This document shows, piece by piece, positions 34,070-44,600 of a stretch of DNA of 62,009 nt. Source of the DNA: Acetobacter cerevisiae (lineage in GTDB: Bacteria > Pseudomonadota > Alphaproteobacteria > Acetobacterales > Acetobacteraceae); the NCBI RefSeq assembly GCF_001580535.1, contig NZ_LHZA01000147.1:1-62009 (forward strand), written 5' to 3'. The notes under the pieces are model-generated. The model was not told the DNA's origin. It did no database searches and saw only the letters and a program-made list of their open reading frames with translations. Within the stretch, counting starts at the first letter, position 1; each line of letters starts with the position of its first letter. The position numbers and the translations under genes were made by a program.

Positions 34070-34225
34070 GACCGGTGGCGGTTCTTCATCAATCAGCGTG
34101 CCGATGACGGCAAGAAACAGCATGAACCCGCCCACAATCATGCAGGTCTGCTGGTAGTGGAAGTCGATCAGTCTCACCACCACGCAGGCAAGAATACCCA
34201 GCAGGCAGGCTATTCTTAAGGTCAT
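34043..34225 (-). CDS. Small two-TM membrane protein
   Basis: 60 residues, not recognised. Two hydrophobic segments (about 4-20 IACLLGILACVVVRLI, and 28-45 CMIVGGFMLFLAVIGTLI) and an acidic then basic tail (DEEPPPVKKQKEP). GGAGAG precedes the ATG, it starts 13 bases after the 2-hydroxyacid dehydrogenase stop, and is followed by a good terminator, all of which argue for a real co-transcribed gene. Confidence 0.7.
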   Translation of the reverse strand: MTLRIACLLGILACVVVRLIDFHYQQTCMIVGGFMLFLAVIGTLIDEEPPPVKKQKEPAS

Positions 34226-34238
34226 CAGTCTCTCCGGT

Positions 34239-35213
34239 TCAGGCCGTTACAGGGGTGACAAGCGGCTTATTGGCGGCGAGAGCGGCCACATTGTCCAGCG
34301 AGAGCATGCCCATGGCCGTGCGCGTTTCCACTGTGGCGCTGCCGGTGTGGGGCGTCATGAAAATCTTCGGCAGGGCGAGAATGCTGGGGTTCGGGTTGGG
34401 TTCGTTCTGATAAACATCCAGCCCGGCATTAAACAGATGGCCGGAGCGCAGGGCGTCCAGCAGAGCCGTCTCATCCACCAGTGCGCCGCGAGCAGCATTG
34501 ACCAGCACACTGCCGCGCGGCAGCAGGCCGAACATTTTGGCTGTCATCAGCGGCGGTGCGCCGGCGGTGGCGGGCATGTGCAGGGTGAGAATGTTGCAGT
34601 GGGGCAGCATCTCTTCCAGATTTTCAAAATAGGTCGCGCCTTCCTCCTGCGCAGGGTCCAGCCTGCGGCGGTTATGGTAGAGCACCTTCATGTCAAACCC
34701 ACGCGCCCGGCGCGCAACGGCCTGCCCGATGCGGCCCATGCCGACAATGCCCAGAGTCTTGCCGGCCACGCGCATGCCCAGCATCTCATCCATTTCCAGC
34801 GTGCGGCCCCAGCCGTTCTTCATCAGCGTGTAATATTCCGCAGCGCGGCGGCAGGCGGTCAGAATCAGCATCATGGTCAGGTCAGCATTACAGTCGGTCA
34901 GCACGTCCGGCGTGTTGCAGACCTTGATGCCACGTGCCAGCAGGGCGGGCACATCCAGATGGTCCAGCCCGACACTGACGGTTGCCACCAGCTTCACGCA
35001 GTCCGGAATGGCCGCCACATCCGCGCCTTTCAGCGGGCAATGATGCGTGACCAGCATGGCAAACGCCTGCTGCTTTTCCGCCAGAGTCAGCATGCCAGCG
35101 GTGTCCAGCGGGGCATCGGGGGCAGGGGGAGCGGTAAAGTCGGTCTCAATCCGCTTTTCAACGGCGGCAGGCAGCCGGACGGCACGGATCAGGCAAGGCT
35201 TTTCGGAAGGCAT
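34239..35213 (-). CDS. D-isomer specific 2-hydroxyacid dehydrogenase (glyoxylate/hydroxypyruvate reductase-like)
   Basis: NAD(P)H-dependent 2-hydroxyacid/2-ketoacid oxidoreductase, 324 residues. Dinucleotide-binding GMGRIG at 158-163; catalytic triad Arg242 (NAARGALVDE), Glu271 (YQNEPN) and His289 (TPHTGSA). A basic patch after the second strand (HNRRRLD, 180-186) suggests NADPH preference, as in GhrB and D-glycerate dehydrogenases. Fits 2-ketogluconate, glyoxylate or hydroxypyruvate reduction. Divergent from aat. Confidence 0.93.
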   Translation of the reverse strand: MPSEKPCLIRAVRLPAAVEKRIETDFTAPPAPDAPLDTAGMLTLAEKQQAFAMLVTHHCPLKGADVAAIPDCVKLVATVSVGLDHLDVPALLARGIKVCNTPDVLTDCNADLTMMLILTACRRAAEYYTLMKNGWGRTLEMDEMLGMRVAGKTLGIVGMGRIGQAVARRARGFDMKVLYHNRRRLDPAQEEGATYFENLEEMLPHCNILTLHMPATAGAPPLMTAKMFGLLPRGSVLVNAARGALVDETALLDALRSGHLFNAGLDVYQNEPNPNPSILALPKIFMTPHTGSATVETRTAMGMLSLDNVAALAANKPLVTPVTA

Positions 35214-35373
35214 GGGCGTTCCTTTTTTCAGTGGGACAGATTGAGTTTCCGTAATGACAGACTAGCATGACCCTTCAGAAAAGCCATGACGAGCGTATAA
35301 CGACGGAAACGGACGCGGGATCAGGCGCGAGCGTTATAAAGAACGCAGATCTCATCTGTTTAAAGGAGGCGAC

Positions 35374-36051
35374 ATGACTGACGCGCTGACGCCGGAACTG
35401 ATTTTAGGCGCGTATGCGGCCGGGATTTTCCCGATGGCGGCCGATGCGGATGATGACGAGCTGCAATGGTATGATCCGGACCCGCGCGGCATCCTGCCTC
35501 TGCGTGGTTTCCACCTCTCGCGCCGTCTGCAACGCACGGTGTTGTCAGGCCGGTTTGATGTCAGTGTGGATCAGGATTTCCCCGGCGTGATGAAGGCCTG
35601 CGCAGCGCCTGCACCGGGGCGTGAGGACACATGGATCAATGGTGAGATCTTCCGCCTGTTCTGTGCCCTGCATGACATGGGATACGCGCATAGCGTGGAA
35701 TGTCGGCAGGACGGAAAGCTGGTGGGCGGCTTATATGGCGTGGCGCTGGGCGGCGCATTTTTTGGGGAAAGCATGTTCAGCCGTGCGACCGATGCCTCCA
35801 AGGTTGCGTTAGTGCATCTGGTGGCGCGGCTGCGGATTGGCGGCTTTATCGTGCTAGACACCCAGTTTGGAACAGACCATCTCGCCCGCTTTGGCGGGGA
35901 GGAAATTCCGGCAAGCCTGTATAAGGCAACCTTGGAACGCGCTGTCCAGATGATGCCATGTTGGCAGGCTAGCATTCCTGCAGATGAGCTGGAGGCTGAA
36001 ATTCGCGCCATGCGGGCAGAGACGCATGCGGCAGACTCTCAGGACAGTTAG
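35374..36051 (+). CDS. aat: Leucyl/phenylalanyl-tRNA--protein transferase
   Basis: Transfers Leu or Phe from tRNA to N-terminal Arg/Lys of proteins, feeding the ClpAP N-end rule pathway. 225 residues with the conserved [12 protein letters not shown] (about 30-41), the FHLSRRL motif, [20 protein letters not shown] (about 118-137) and [14 protein letters not shown]. Strong AAAGGAGG 5 bases before the ATG. It is followed by a group of secreted proteins 55 bases downstream. Confidence 0.96.
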   Translation: MTDALTPELILGAYAAGIFPMAADADDDELQWYDPDPRGILPLRGFHLSRRLQRTVLSGRFDVSVDQDFPGVMKACAAPAPGREDTWINGEIFRLFCALHDMGYAHSVECRQDGKLVGGLYGVALGGAFFGESMFSRATDASKVALVHLVARLRIGGFIVLDTQFGTDHLARFGGEEIPASLYKATLERAVQMMPCWQASIPADELEAEIRAMRAETHAADSQDS

Positions 36052-36106
36052 GGACCGGCTCTGGGAGCAGAGCGGTCTGGATGAGAAACAGGAAAGACGA
36101 AGACGT

Positions 36107-37015
36107 ATGACACACTGCCAGCCGGCCCGGACGCGCCGTATGCTGACCCTTTGCAGCCTTCTGGCCACCGCACCGCTGGCGGCAGGACTGCTGAGCCAGC
36201 CAGGCCATGCCGCCGAGACAGCCGCAACGCCTGCGGCCCCGGCAGGCGCACCGGCTCCCGCCCCGCAGATGGACCACCCGCGCCTGATGCCCGGACGTGA
36301 TGCCACTATTGATTACGTCTTTCAGCCGCGCCCGCCTGCGGGTGGAGGCCCCGCAACGGCCCTGCCGATCAGGGACCGGCATGTGCAGGTTCTGTTTTCC
36401 GGTGATGGCGGGCTGATGCGCATCAACTACATGCTCAGCATGGACGGGCCGGAAAGCCGCGGGGCCGTCATCATCAACCGGGCGGCGCAGGAAGTGATGA
36501 TTATCCTGAACGACCGCAAGATTTATACCCGGCTGGTGCAGCAGGAGGTGGCGCGCAGCCCGTTCCTGCTGGATATGTCCATGAGTTTTACGCGCAAAGG
36601 CAAATCCGAAGTCATCGGCCAGCCCTGCACCCTCTGGGGCGTGGTCTCCGCCCAGGGGAATGGGACTGCCTGCGTGACGGATGACGGCTTTATTCTGGAG
36701 CAGGACGGCGTGGATGTGGATGGTCTGAACGGCCACCTCAAGGCGATGAAAATCTCCTATGATGACGTGCCCGCTACCTCTTTCCAGCCGCCTGCGGGTT
36801 TTCAGGAAGTCACGCCGCATTCCCCGGGATCTCAGTCTGGTGGGAATGAGGACGGTTCAGCCCCCCCTTCCGTTATGCGGGGGCCAACCAGTGTGCAGCA
36901 GCAGGAACATTCCAGCGTGCCCTCCGCCACAGGCGTTGTGCCGGGCGTTGGTCCTGTAACGACCCTGCCATCCACCGATTCCAACGCGCATGATGCGTCA
37001 GGCAATACGCCATGA
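36107..37015 (+). CDS. Secreted protein of unknown function (DUF4412/LolA-like candidate), A
   Basis: 302 residues from ATG 36107 (GGAAAG upstream; the longer frame runs into aat). Signal peptide about 11-37 (LCSLLATAPLAAGLLSQPGHAAE). The core, about 90-235, has beta-strand/turn spacing like LolA/DUF4412 proteins: RINYMLSMDGPESRG, then VIINRAAQEVMIIL, then YTRL, then GQPCTLW with a Cys paired to TACVTDDGFILEQD, then SYDDVPATSFQPPAGF. The C-terminal 70 residues are Ser/Pro-rich and disordered. The next gene shares this plan, so they are paralogues. Stop overlaps the next start by 4 bases. Confidence 0.7.
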   Translation: MTHCQPARTRRMLTLCSLLATAPLAAGLLSQPGHAAETAATPAAPAGAPAPAPQMDHPRLMPGRDATIDYVFQPRPPAGGGPATALPIRDRHVQVLFSGDGGLMRINYMLSMDGPESRGAVIINRAAQEVMIILNDRKIYTRLVQQEVARSPFLLDMSMSFTRKGKSEVIGQPCTLWGVVSAQGNGTACVTDDGFILEQDGVDVDGLNGHLKAMKISYDDVPATSFQPPAGFQEVTPHSPGSQSGGNEDGSAPPSVMRGPTSVQQQEHSSVPSATGVVPGVGPVTTLPSTDSNAHDASGNTP

Positions 37016-37707
37016 GCGGGCTGCGTACGCGGCGGCTGCTTGGTGCCGGGCTGGGTGTTATGATGGGTGTGGCCTCTCTGCCCGTGGCGCAGGCGCAAAC
37101 GTCTGCTACGGGTACCGACGCAGGCAACGCTGTTTCCGCAGGTGCGAGCGGTGCTCAGGCGGGTGCCAACCCTGCGTCTGCCCCTGCGCCAGTCGCCCCG
37201 CAGGATGCACCGTTCATCACGCCGTCTGTGGATGCGGATGTGCTGTATGAACTGACATCGCCCACCGGGGATGCGGTGATGAAGCAGCGGATGCGCTGGC
37301 AGGTGGGCAGCCTCCGTCAGCGGCTGGACCCGGAAGGGTCTGACCTGTTCATGATCACCTCCTGGCCTGAGCACACGCTGACCGTGGTGGACCCGAGCCG
37401 CAAGCGGAAGAGCGTGATGCCGGCCCCCAGTCAGGACCTTACGCCGCCCGGTCACCCGGCTATGGTTGGCACCTATGCACGATTGGGTGGTTCCGTGGTG
37501 GCGGGGGAAAGCTGCATTATCTGGCGCACCAAAGACGCCGACGGACATGCAAGTGATGTCTGTTACACGGCGGATGGTCTGTTGTTGCAGGTTGCACAAC
37601 AGGGACAGATTACCGTCCGGGCGCTCCGTGTCAGCCGGGTGGCCCAGCCTGATGATGTGTTCGCCATTCCATCGGGCCTGAAGCAGGAGGCCCCCGCCAG
37701 ACCGTAA
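37012..37707 (+). CDS. Secreted protein of unknown function, paralogue B
   Basis: 231 residues with signal peptide (LLGAGLGVMMGVASLPVAQA, about 9-28) and an Ala/Pro-rich linker to about residue 68. The core repeats the plan of protein A: MRWQVGSLRQRLDPEG, then MITSWPEHTLTVVDPSR, then a Cys pair in ESCIIWRTKDADG...DVCYTADGLLLQ, and ends with QPDDVFAIPSGLKQE, matching the DDVPxxxFxxPxGF end of protein A. It appears to be a diverged tandem copy. Starts inside the stop of A (ATGA). Confidence 0.7.
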   Translation: MSGLRTRRLLGAGLGVMMGVASLPVAQAQTSATGTDAGNAVSAGASGAQAGANPASAPAPVAPQDAPFITPSVDADVLYELTSPTGDAVMKQRMRWQVGSLRQRLDPEGSDLFMITSWPEHTLTVVDPSRKRKSVMPAPSQDLTPPGHPAMVGTYARLGGSVVAGESCIIWRTKDADGHASDVCYTADGLLLQVAQQGQITVRALRVSRVAQPDDVFAIPSGLKQEAPARP

Positions 37708-37741
37708 TCCGCCCGGACCGTTACGACGGAAAGGAAAGGGT

Positions 37742-38386
37742 ATGCGGTTGCGTTACCCTGTTGTGCTGGGTCTGGCGCTCAGCGCGCTGATTGCGCCCGG
37801 CGAGAGGGCATCTGGACAGTCGGTGGACCATGCACCTCAAGATGCTGGTGCAGGCACATCCGCGGGGGCTCAGGCCGTTTCCATCTGTGTCAAACCTCCG
37901 CCGGGAGCGGCGCGGGATACGTTGCTGGTCATACCCTCCGGCACTGTGCTGGTTGGTCAGGCTGTGCCGTCTGGCCGTCGGCAAAGTGCGCAGATGGAAG
38001 CCGTTGTCACCACAGAAACCGTAACGCTGACAGAAATGCAGCCCTGTAGCGGTGCGGATGCCTCCACGCTGGTGTCCCGCACGCGCCACTGGCTGGTGGA
38101 CCCGGTGCGGCCTCAGGCGGCTGTGGTGTTACATCCGGTGGGGGAAGTCAGCGGCAATGGCGTGGATACATCGTTTGAGGAAGAACCCGACGCGTTTCGC
38201 AGTGCTGTCAAAACAGGGGCCATTACGGCCCATGTGCAGGGCACCCTGAAAGAAACTGTCGCGCTGACGGAAACGCAGGCTGATATCCCCGAAGAACCCG
38301 ATAACAGCATGGGCCCGGACTGGGCGCACAGCACCGGCTGGGATCAGAACAGCTTACGCAAAACGCCGGGCAGCAGAACGGAATAG
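37742..38386 (+). CDS. Secreted protein of unknown function, C
   Basis: 214 residues with a signal peptide (VVLGLALSALIAPGERASG, about 6-25). No family recognised. The mature part has two Cys (about 49 and 101, in VSICVKPP and MQPCSGAD), Thr-rich strands (VTTETVTLTE) and an acidic C-terminal half (EEEPDAF, DIPEEPDNSM). AGGAAAGGG precedes the ATG, 34 bases after B, so A-B-C form one unit. Its last 43 bases overlap the end of the giant AsmA-like gene on the other strand. Confidence 0.65.
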   Translation: MRLRYPVVLGLALSALIAPGERASGQSVDHAPQDAGAGTSAGAQAVSICVKPPPGAARDTLLVIPSGTVLVGQAVPSGRRQSAQMEAVVTTETVTLTEMQPCSGADASTLVSRTRHWLVDPVRPQAAVVLHPVGEVSGNGVDTSFEEEPDAFRSAVKTGAITAHVQGTLKETVALTETQADIPEEPDNSMGPDWAHSTGWDQNSLRKTPGSRTE

Positions 38387-41300
38387 GGGTTTACGCTCAG
38401 GTCCGGGTTTTCCAGCTTGCCCGCAATGCCAAAGGTCATGGCAACAAGGCCGCCCTCTTTTTCCGGGCTGAACAGTTTGCCAATGCCGGGGAGCTTGCCG
38501 GGGAGTTTGTTGATCGCAAAAACCGGCACCACGGTCCCGTTCAGGTCGAGCGTGCTGTGGTCCAGATCAATCTTGCCCTCCAGCGTGGCCCCCAGCGCAT
38601 CATTCCCCATGTGGCCATTCTCAATAGTCAGAACGCCGTCAGAAAACGCGACGGGCATGGTCAGGGTGGAGACTTCAAATTCCGGAGATTTGCGGGCATT
38701 TACCCAGCCATAGAGCGACAGATTGCGGGCCAGAAGCACCGTGGCGGGGGCTTTCTTCAGCACAAACGGGCTGACATGCAGCGTGCCTTTGAAGGGGGCC
38801 GTGGCCTGTGTGTCATCAAACGCACCATTTAGCGTGGCGTGGCCGCCCTGCACGTTGGGCAGGATGTTGAGGGCTGCCAGAAACCCGCCCATGTCTGGAA
38901 TGGTCACATGCAGGGCGCGGGTGGCCCCTTTGGGGTCCAGCGTCATGGTGACGGGGGACGGTCCACGCATGGCAAAACGCATGCGTTCCAGACGCTGGCC
39001 GTTATCTTCAAAATGCCCGGTGACGGCCCGCAGGGGCTGCTTGGTCTGGCTGTAATACAGGGCGTTGGCCGTCATATCGATGGTCCAGGCGTTGCCCGGC
39101 GGCCCGTGCAGCTTGCCTGTCGCCGCTTCCGGCACATGCAGGCCGGGGGAGGCAGCCTGTTTGGGGGCGTTCGGGTCGCCCTCCATCAGGGGGGCGAGGT
39201 CCAGCGTATCGGCATAGACCCCCACCTGAATGGTTTTGTCCTGCGAGGCATAGGGCAGCACAAGGCGGGCATGGCCGGAGGAGCGTTCTATTTTAAACGA
39301 GGAAATCAGCAGCTCCGGTGCTGCTTTTTCCCGCAGTACGGCACGGCCCCGCACATCCAGTTCCGGCCCTGTGGCAAAAATTTTCTCAACGGAGGTAATC
39401 CGCCCGTCCAGCAAGGCGAGAGTGGCGGTGACCTGTGCCGTGCGGCCTGCTGCCTTATGCCAGAGGGGGATGACAATGCGGGAATGCTTCAGGTCAAGAT
39501 TGATATGAACCGTGCCCTGCTTGTTCGCCTGCCGGGCATAATCCACACCGAGATCGGCGTTGCCGTAGAAATGCGAGCTGGTGTCGATGCCCGCAGCGGT
39601 CGCCGTTTCCGGCGTGATGCGGGTGAACAGATGTGCCTTTTCTGCAATTTCCTGCGGCTGCAGGGAGCGGAAGTTCATGAAATAGGTAATGTCTGACGGC
39701 AGGCCACCCAGCACGCCATGCCCGTTCAGATCCATTTGCTGCGTGGTGGCGGCAATCTGGAACGTGCCATTGGTGATGGCGCGGCCTGCAACAACATTAC
39801 CCAGATGCGTGTGGCTGACCTGTGCGTGGGCGTCCACAATCATCTGATCCGTCGTGACATCACTTTCCAGCGGCAGGGTCAGGGAGAATTTGGCGCTGGC
39901 CTGCCCGGAGGGGCTGGTAAAGCTGATGGGGTGGCGGGCCAGTAGATGCAGCCGCGGTTCAGCCAGCATGGCCAGAAGATCCCGCAGATTGCCGTGCAGT
40001 TCCGTGACAATGGTGCCCATCTGGTCCTTTTTGGACAGACCGGTAATTTCCATGGAGCCGGGACCTGCAGCGACGCGCCCGATACCGGTAGCCCCCACAT
40101 TTTTATCGGCCCGATCCACCAGTTGATAGGCGTGGTCGAAATGGATGGTCAGTTTATCGAGATCATTCACCTCAAGATGCGCATCCAGATGATGCAGCGG
40201 CGAGATGGGGCGCAGCCAGTGCACCGTAAGATCTGACCCTTCCACGCTCCCTTTGATGGAGGTGAGCTTGATGCCGTTCCAGCCTTTATCACTATGCAGC
40301 GTGACGGCGGTGTGCAGGTCATGCGCTGTGCCGTCGGTAATGTTGGTGTCCACCCATTTTCGGCCACCTTTTGCCGCTTTGGCGGGCCAGTAATTGGCAA
40401 TATCGCCAAACGGAATGGTGGGGATATCCAGTGCCATCTGGCCAGACAGCACGGTGGGGCTGAACAGGTCGGATGCATTCAGCTGGCCCGTCAGGCTGAC
40501 GGTGATGCCGCCATTCACATCCTCCGGATGTTCCGGGTTCAGCAGGTCCAGCGTCAGACCTTGCAGCGTGATGGTGGCGGGCGTGTGGGTGGCAGAGCGG
40601 TGGTCAAGGGCCAGATGGGCCAGCAGAGACCCATGATTGAGCAGATAGGTGGAGCCACCGCCCTGAAGTTCGCCTGCGCCGAGATCGGTTTTCAGGTCCA
40701 GCCCCTGCGGGAGTAGCCAGCTGCTGTGGGGGGCGGGTGCAAAGACGGTATCCGCCGTCAGGCTCACCGGCACATCCAGCGTTTTCAGAGCCGGGGCCAG
40801 ACCGGCAAAGGTGCTGGGGCGCACGGGGGCGAGCGCTGCATGCCACTGGATGGTGCCGTGATCGGTCTGTGTTCCCTGTGCCGTGACACTCAGCCGTTCC
40901 GTGCTGTCCTGCTCTGCCTGAAAGGTGAGGGCAACGGAGCCGGTCAGACCATTGCCCCCATGCAGGCTGACGGCATGCAGGGTGGACGTGATGGGCGAGG
41001 CAATCCACTGCGTATGGGTCAGTCGGTCATCAATCGTAACCTGTGCGTCGGTCAGGCCAATGCGTTGCAGGGTGCTGGGGTCGAGCGTGTTGGTACTGTC
41101 AGGCGGCGTGGCAGGTGTGGGGGGGGCGTCCACATCCAGTCCGACGCTGCCATCTTTCTCACGCCGTAGGGCCATGCGCACGCCGCTGAGGTCCACCGTA
41201 TTCAGTGCCACGCTGCCGTGGATCAGCGCCAGCGGGTCGAGCGTGACGTTGGCGGACTGAATGGTGTCGGTTGTGGTCTTGTCGGCTTTGAGAATGCGAA

Positions 41301-41601
41301 CGTCATGCAATGAGAGCATAACAGGCACGCTCAATCCGTCCCGCAGGCCATTCCATGCCAGATCGGCCCGCCGCAACGTGAGGGTCGCGGCGGCGGGCTG
41401 ACCGGGCTGCCCGTTGAGGACTGCAACCGGCAGGAAGGGCCGCACAAAAGGCGTGACGTTGACCGGCCCGAACAGCATGCGCACCAGCAGAGCCGCCACA
41501 CACAGCACCGGCAGCACCAGCACACCCACTGCCAGAACAGTCAGAACGCGCAGGGCCCGCTTGTGCAGGGGGCGCGGGAGGTCTTGACCCGTGGAAGTCA
41601 A
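38344..41601 (-). CDS. AsmA/YhdP-like protein (DUF3971), putative intermembrane lipid bridge
   Basis: 1085 residues. N-terminal cytoplasmic basic tail, one TM at about 16-42 (VLTVLAVGVLVLPVLCVAALLV), then a very long periplasmic beta-rich repeat region (repeating strand motifs such as LTLRRADLAWNGLRDGLSV, and many LDLxG/GHATLNGAF units), ending in the AsmA-type C-terminal domain (GATLEGKIDLDHSTLDLNGTVVPV at about 1025-1048). AsmA/TamB/YhdP proteins form hydrophobic grooves that carry phospholipid between membranes. The stop lies inside the convergent C gene. Divergent from glnE with only 38 bases between. Confidence 0.88.
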   Translation of the reverse strand: MTSTGQDLPRPLHKRALRVLTVLAVGVLVLPVLCVAALLVRMLFGPVNVTPFVRPFLPVAVLNGQPGQPAAATLTLRRADLAWNGLRDGLSVPVMLSLHDVRILKADKTTTDTIQSANVTLDPLALIHGSVALNTVDLSGVRMALRREKDGSVGLDVDAPPTPATPPDSTNTLDPSTLQRIGLTDAQVTIDDRLTHTQWIASPITSTLHAVSLHGGNGLTGSVALTFQAEQDSTERLSVTAQGTQTDHGTIQWHAALAPVRPSTFAGLAPALKTLDVPVSLTADTVFAPAPHSSWLLPQGLDLKTDLGAGELQGGGSTYLLNHGSLLAHLALDHRSATHTPATITLQGLTLDLLNPEHPEDVNGGITVSLTGQLNASDLFSPTVLSGQMALDIPTIPFGDIANYWPAKAAKGGRKWVDTNITDGTAHDLHTAVTLHSDKGWNGIKLTSIKGSVEGSDLTVHWLRPISPLHHLDAHLEVNDLDKLTIHFDHAYQLVDRADKNVGATGIGRVAAGPGSMEITGLSKKDQMGTIVTELHGNLRDLLAMLAEPRLHLLARHPISFTSPSGQASAKFSLTLPLESDVTTDQMIVDAHAQVSHTHLGNVVAGRAITNGTFQIAATTQQMDLNGHGVLGGLPSDITYFMNFRSLQPQEIAEKAHLFTRITPETATAAGIDTSSHFYGNADLGVDYARQANKQGTVHINLDLKHSRIVIPLWHKAAGRTAQVTATLALLDGRITSVEKIFATGPELDVRGRAVLREKAAPELLISSFKIERSSGHARLVLPYASQDKTIQVGVYADTLDLAPLMEGDPNAPKQAASPGLHVPEAATGKLHGPPGNAWTIDMTANALYYSQTKQPLRAVTGHFEDNGQRLERMRFAMRGPSPVTMTLDPKGATRALHVTIPDMGGFLAALNILPNVQGGHATLNGAFDDTQATAPFKGTLHVSPFVLKKAPATVLLARNLSLYGWVNARKSPEFEVSTLTMPVAFSDGVLTIENGHMGNDALGATLEGKIDLDHSTLDLNGTVVPVFAINKLPGKLPGIGKLFSPEKEGGLVAMTFGIAGKLENPDLSVNPYSVLLPGVLRKLF

Positions 41602-41639
41602 CGCAGCAACCCTTTGCGTTCAATAAGAATGGTCAGATT

Positions 41640-44600
41640 ATGACAGCAAGCGTTGTTTCTTCTTACTTCCGGGATGTGCGGGCGCCGCGCGGCGCCCGCA
41701 CGCGTCTGTGGCCCGATGCGAACTGGGCCGCGCCCGCAGATACGCAGGCGGCTACGCATTTTGCGCAGGATATGAGGGTGGCTTTGCAGGAGGCCGGAGG
41801 GCCGGGCGATGTGCTGAACCTGCCGGGTGCTGAAGGGCTGGTTGCCTGTCTGGGGGGCAACAGCCCGTATCTGTCTGATCTGGCACGGCAGGACCCGGTG
41901 TTTTTTGCAACGCTGGTGCAAAGCGGGCCGGAGCCCTGTGCGAAGGACGTGTTTGCAGCATTTGCCGATTTTGACATCACATCGGGGCGAGAGTGTGTTG
42001 CCCGCTTCCTGCGCGAGGCCAAAAAACGCACAGCCCTGATATGCGCTGTGGCGGACCTTGGGGGATTCTGGTCGCTGGAGGAGGTGACGCAAACGCTCAG
42101 CCGGCTGGCGGACGCGGCGCTGGAAGTGGCTGTCAGACATTTGCTGTGGAGTGCTCATCAGGCTGGGCAGATTCAGTTACGAGACCCCAAACGTCCGGCG
42201 CATGCCAGTGGTTTTGTTGTGCTGGCAATGGGAAAACTAGGGGCACGGGAACTGAATTTCTCCTCGGATATTGATCTGATGGTGCTGTACGATCCGTCCG
42301 TGCAGTCTCAGCCTGATACCGTGCGGCGCGTCTTTATCCGTATGACTAGCGATCTTGTGGGCCTCATGGAAGCGCGGGATGCGGATGGCTACGTTTTTCG
42401 GACAGATTTGCGCCTGCGGCCAGACCCGTCCTCCACGCCTCCGGCAGTCTCCGTGCAGGCGGCCATCCAGTATTATGAAAGTCTGGGCCAGACATGGGAG
42501 CGCGCCGCCATGATCAAGGCGCGGCCGGTTGCAGGCGATATGGCGTTGGGGCGGCGGTTTCTGGCAGCCATTCGCCCGTTTGTCTGGCGCAGACACCTCG
42601 ATTTTGCGCTGATTGATGATATTCACGACATGAAGGCCCGCATTGACCGCTACCGCAAGGCGGGGCGCACCGGGCTGGCAGACCTGCCTGATGCGGTGCT
42701 GGCGGACCCGGCGGCCAGCCGTGACTGGCTGCTGGGCCATAACGTCAAGCTGGGGCAGGGCGGGATTCGGGAAATCGAATTTCTGGCGCAGGCCATGCAG
42801 CTTGTCTGGGGCGGGCGTGTGCCTGCATTGCGAGACCGCACAACCTTTGGCGCGCTGAAAAAACTGGTGGGGTCCGCCTACCTCCCGCGTGAGGAAGCGG
42901 AAGTTCTGGCCCGGACCTACCGGTTTTTGCGGGATGCGGAACATCGGTTGCAGATGCGGGCTGACCATCAGACGCATGACCTGCCGGACCGCCCGGAGGC
43001 GTTTGATGCCTTCGCCGTGTTCATGAATTATACGGATGGCGAGGCACTGGCGCTGGAAATGCTGCCCCGTATGCGGGAAGCCCGGCGTATTTTTGAGCGG
43101 CATTTTGCCACCCCGCAGGTGAGCGCTCCTGCACAGGATGCGACCCTTCTGGCCGTGGCCCCGGATGATGAAAATTCTCCGGCTTTGCTGGAACGTCTGG
43201 GTTTTCCCGCTGCTCAGACAGAAGAGGCGGTGCAGGTGCTGGCCCGCTGGCAGACCAACAGCCTGCGGGCGCTGCGTTCCGAGCGGGCCCGGGCCTTGCT
43301 GCGTGGTTTGTTGCCTGCGTTGCTGGCCAGTTTTGCAGCGCGTAGTAACCCCTTGGCCTGTCTGCGCCGGTTTGAGGCCTTGCTGGCGCGTCAGCATGCC
43401 GGGGTACAGTTGCTCTCCCTGTTCGAGCGGAACCCGGCGTTGATTGACCGGATTGCCGCCCTGTTTGATTCCTCGGCCTTTCTGGCAAACCATCTGGCCG
43501 ATACGCCGTCTGCACTGGAAGGTCTGCTGGAACCGGAGCCGGAAGAAGGCCGCAACGTGCTGGACCGCCTGCGGCATCTGGCGACGGAAGTGGATTCTGC
43601 GGAGTTGCTGGTAACAGCCCTGCGGCCTCTCCTGCGTGGGGAAGAATTTCGCCTGTCCGTGGCGGTGCTGGAAGGTCGGTTGGGAGAAAATGAGGCCGAA
43701 AAGCAGCGGACAGCGCTGGCCGATACCATCATGACCGTGCTGATGCGGGCGGTAGAAAAAGAGCATCAGCAACGCTACGGCCGCGTGCGCGGTGGTGGCA
43801 TGGCTGTGCTGGCGCTGGGTAAGGCGGGGTCTCGGGAAATGATGCCGGGGTCTGATCTGGACCTGCTGCTGGTGTTTGACCATCCGGAGGACGTTCAGGT
43901 CAGTCAGGTGCCGGAGAATGCGCCCAGACTTCAGAATGGTCTGCCGGTGCGTGCGCCACGGTCACTAGCGGTATCGCAATATTATACCCGTCTTGCACAT
44001 GCCTTTATTGCCGCGCTGACCGCCCCCGGCCCGGAAGGTCCGCTGTATGCGGTGGATATGCGGCTCCGTCCTTCCGGTGCAGCTGGGCCGGTTGCCGTCT
44101 TCCGCACCGCCTTCCTGAAGTATCATCAAGATGCCGCCTGGACATGGGAACGCATGGCGTTGACCCGTGCGCGTGTGATTACGGCTCCCGCGGTGCTTAA
44201 GGCACGCTTGCAGGCGGATCTGGTGCAGATTTTGAATGGCGATCTGCGCAAACCCCGGCCCTCCACCGAAACGCTGCTGGAGGATGCCCGGCAGATGCGC
44301 GCCCGTCTGGCGCGGGATCTGCCTGCGTCCAGCCCGTGGGACATTAAACGCCGGGCGGGCGGCCTGATGGAAGTCGAGTTTGTCGCCCAGATCCTGCAAC
44401 TGGTGGCAGGCACAAAGGACGCCAGAAATCCTTGCACACGGCGGGCGCTGGCTCTGCTGAAAAAAGGTGGTTTGCTGAGTGCGGCGGAAACAAAACTGCT
44501 GCTGGAGGCCGATGCCGTCTGGCGTCAGCTGCAATGTTTGCTGCGGCTGCTGTGCGGCCCTGTGCCACCGGTTGATCTGGAGCGGGGGTTGGCGCCCGGC

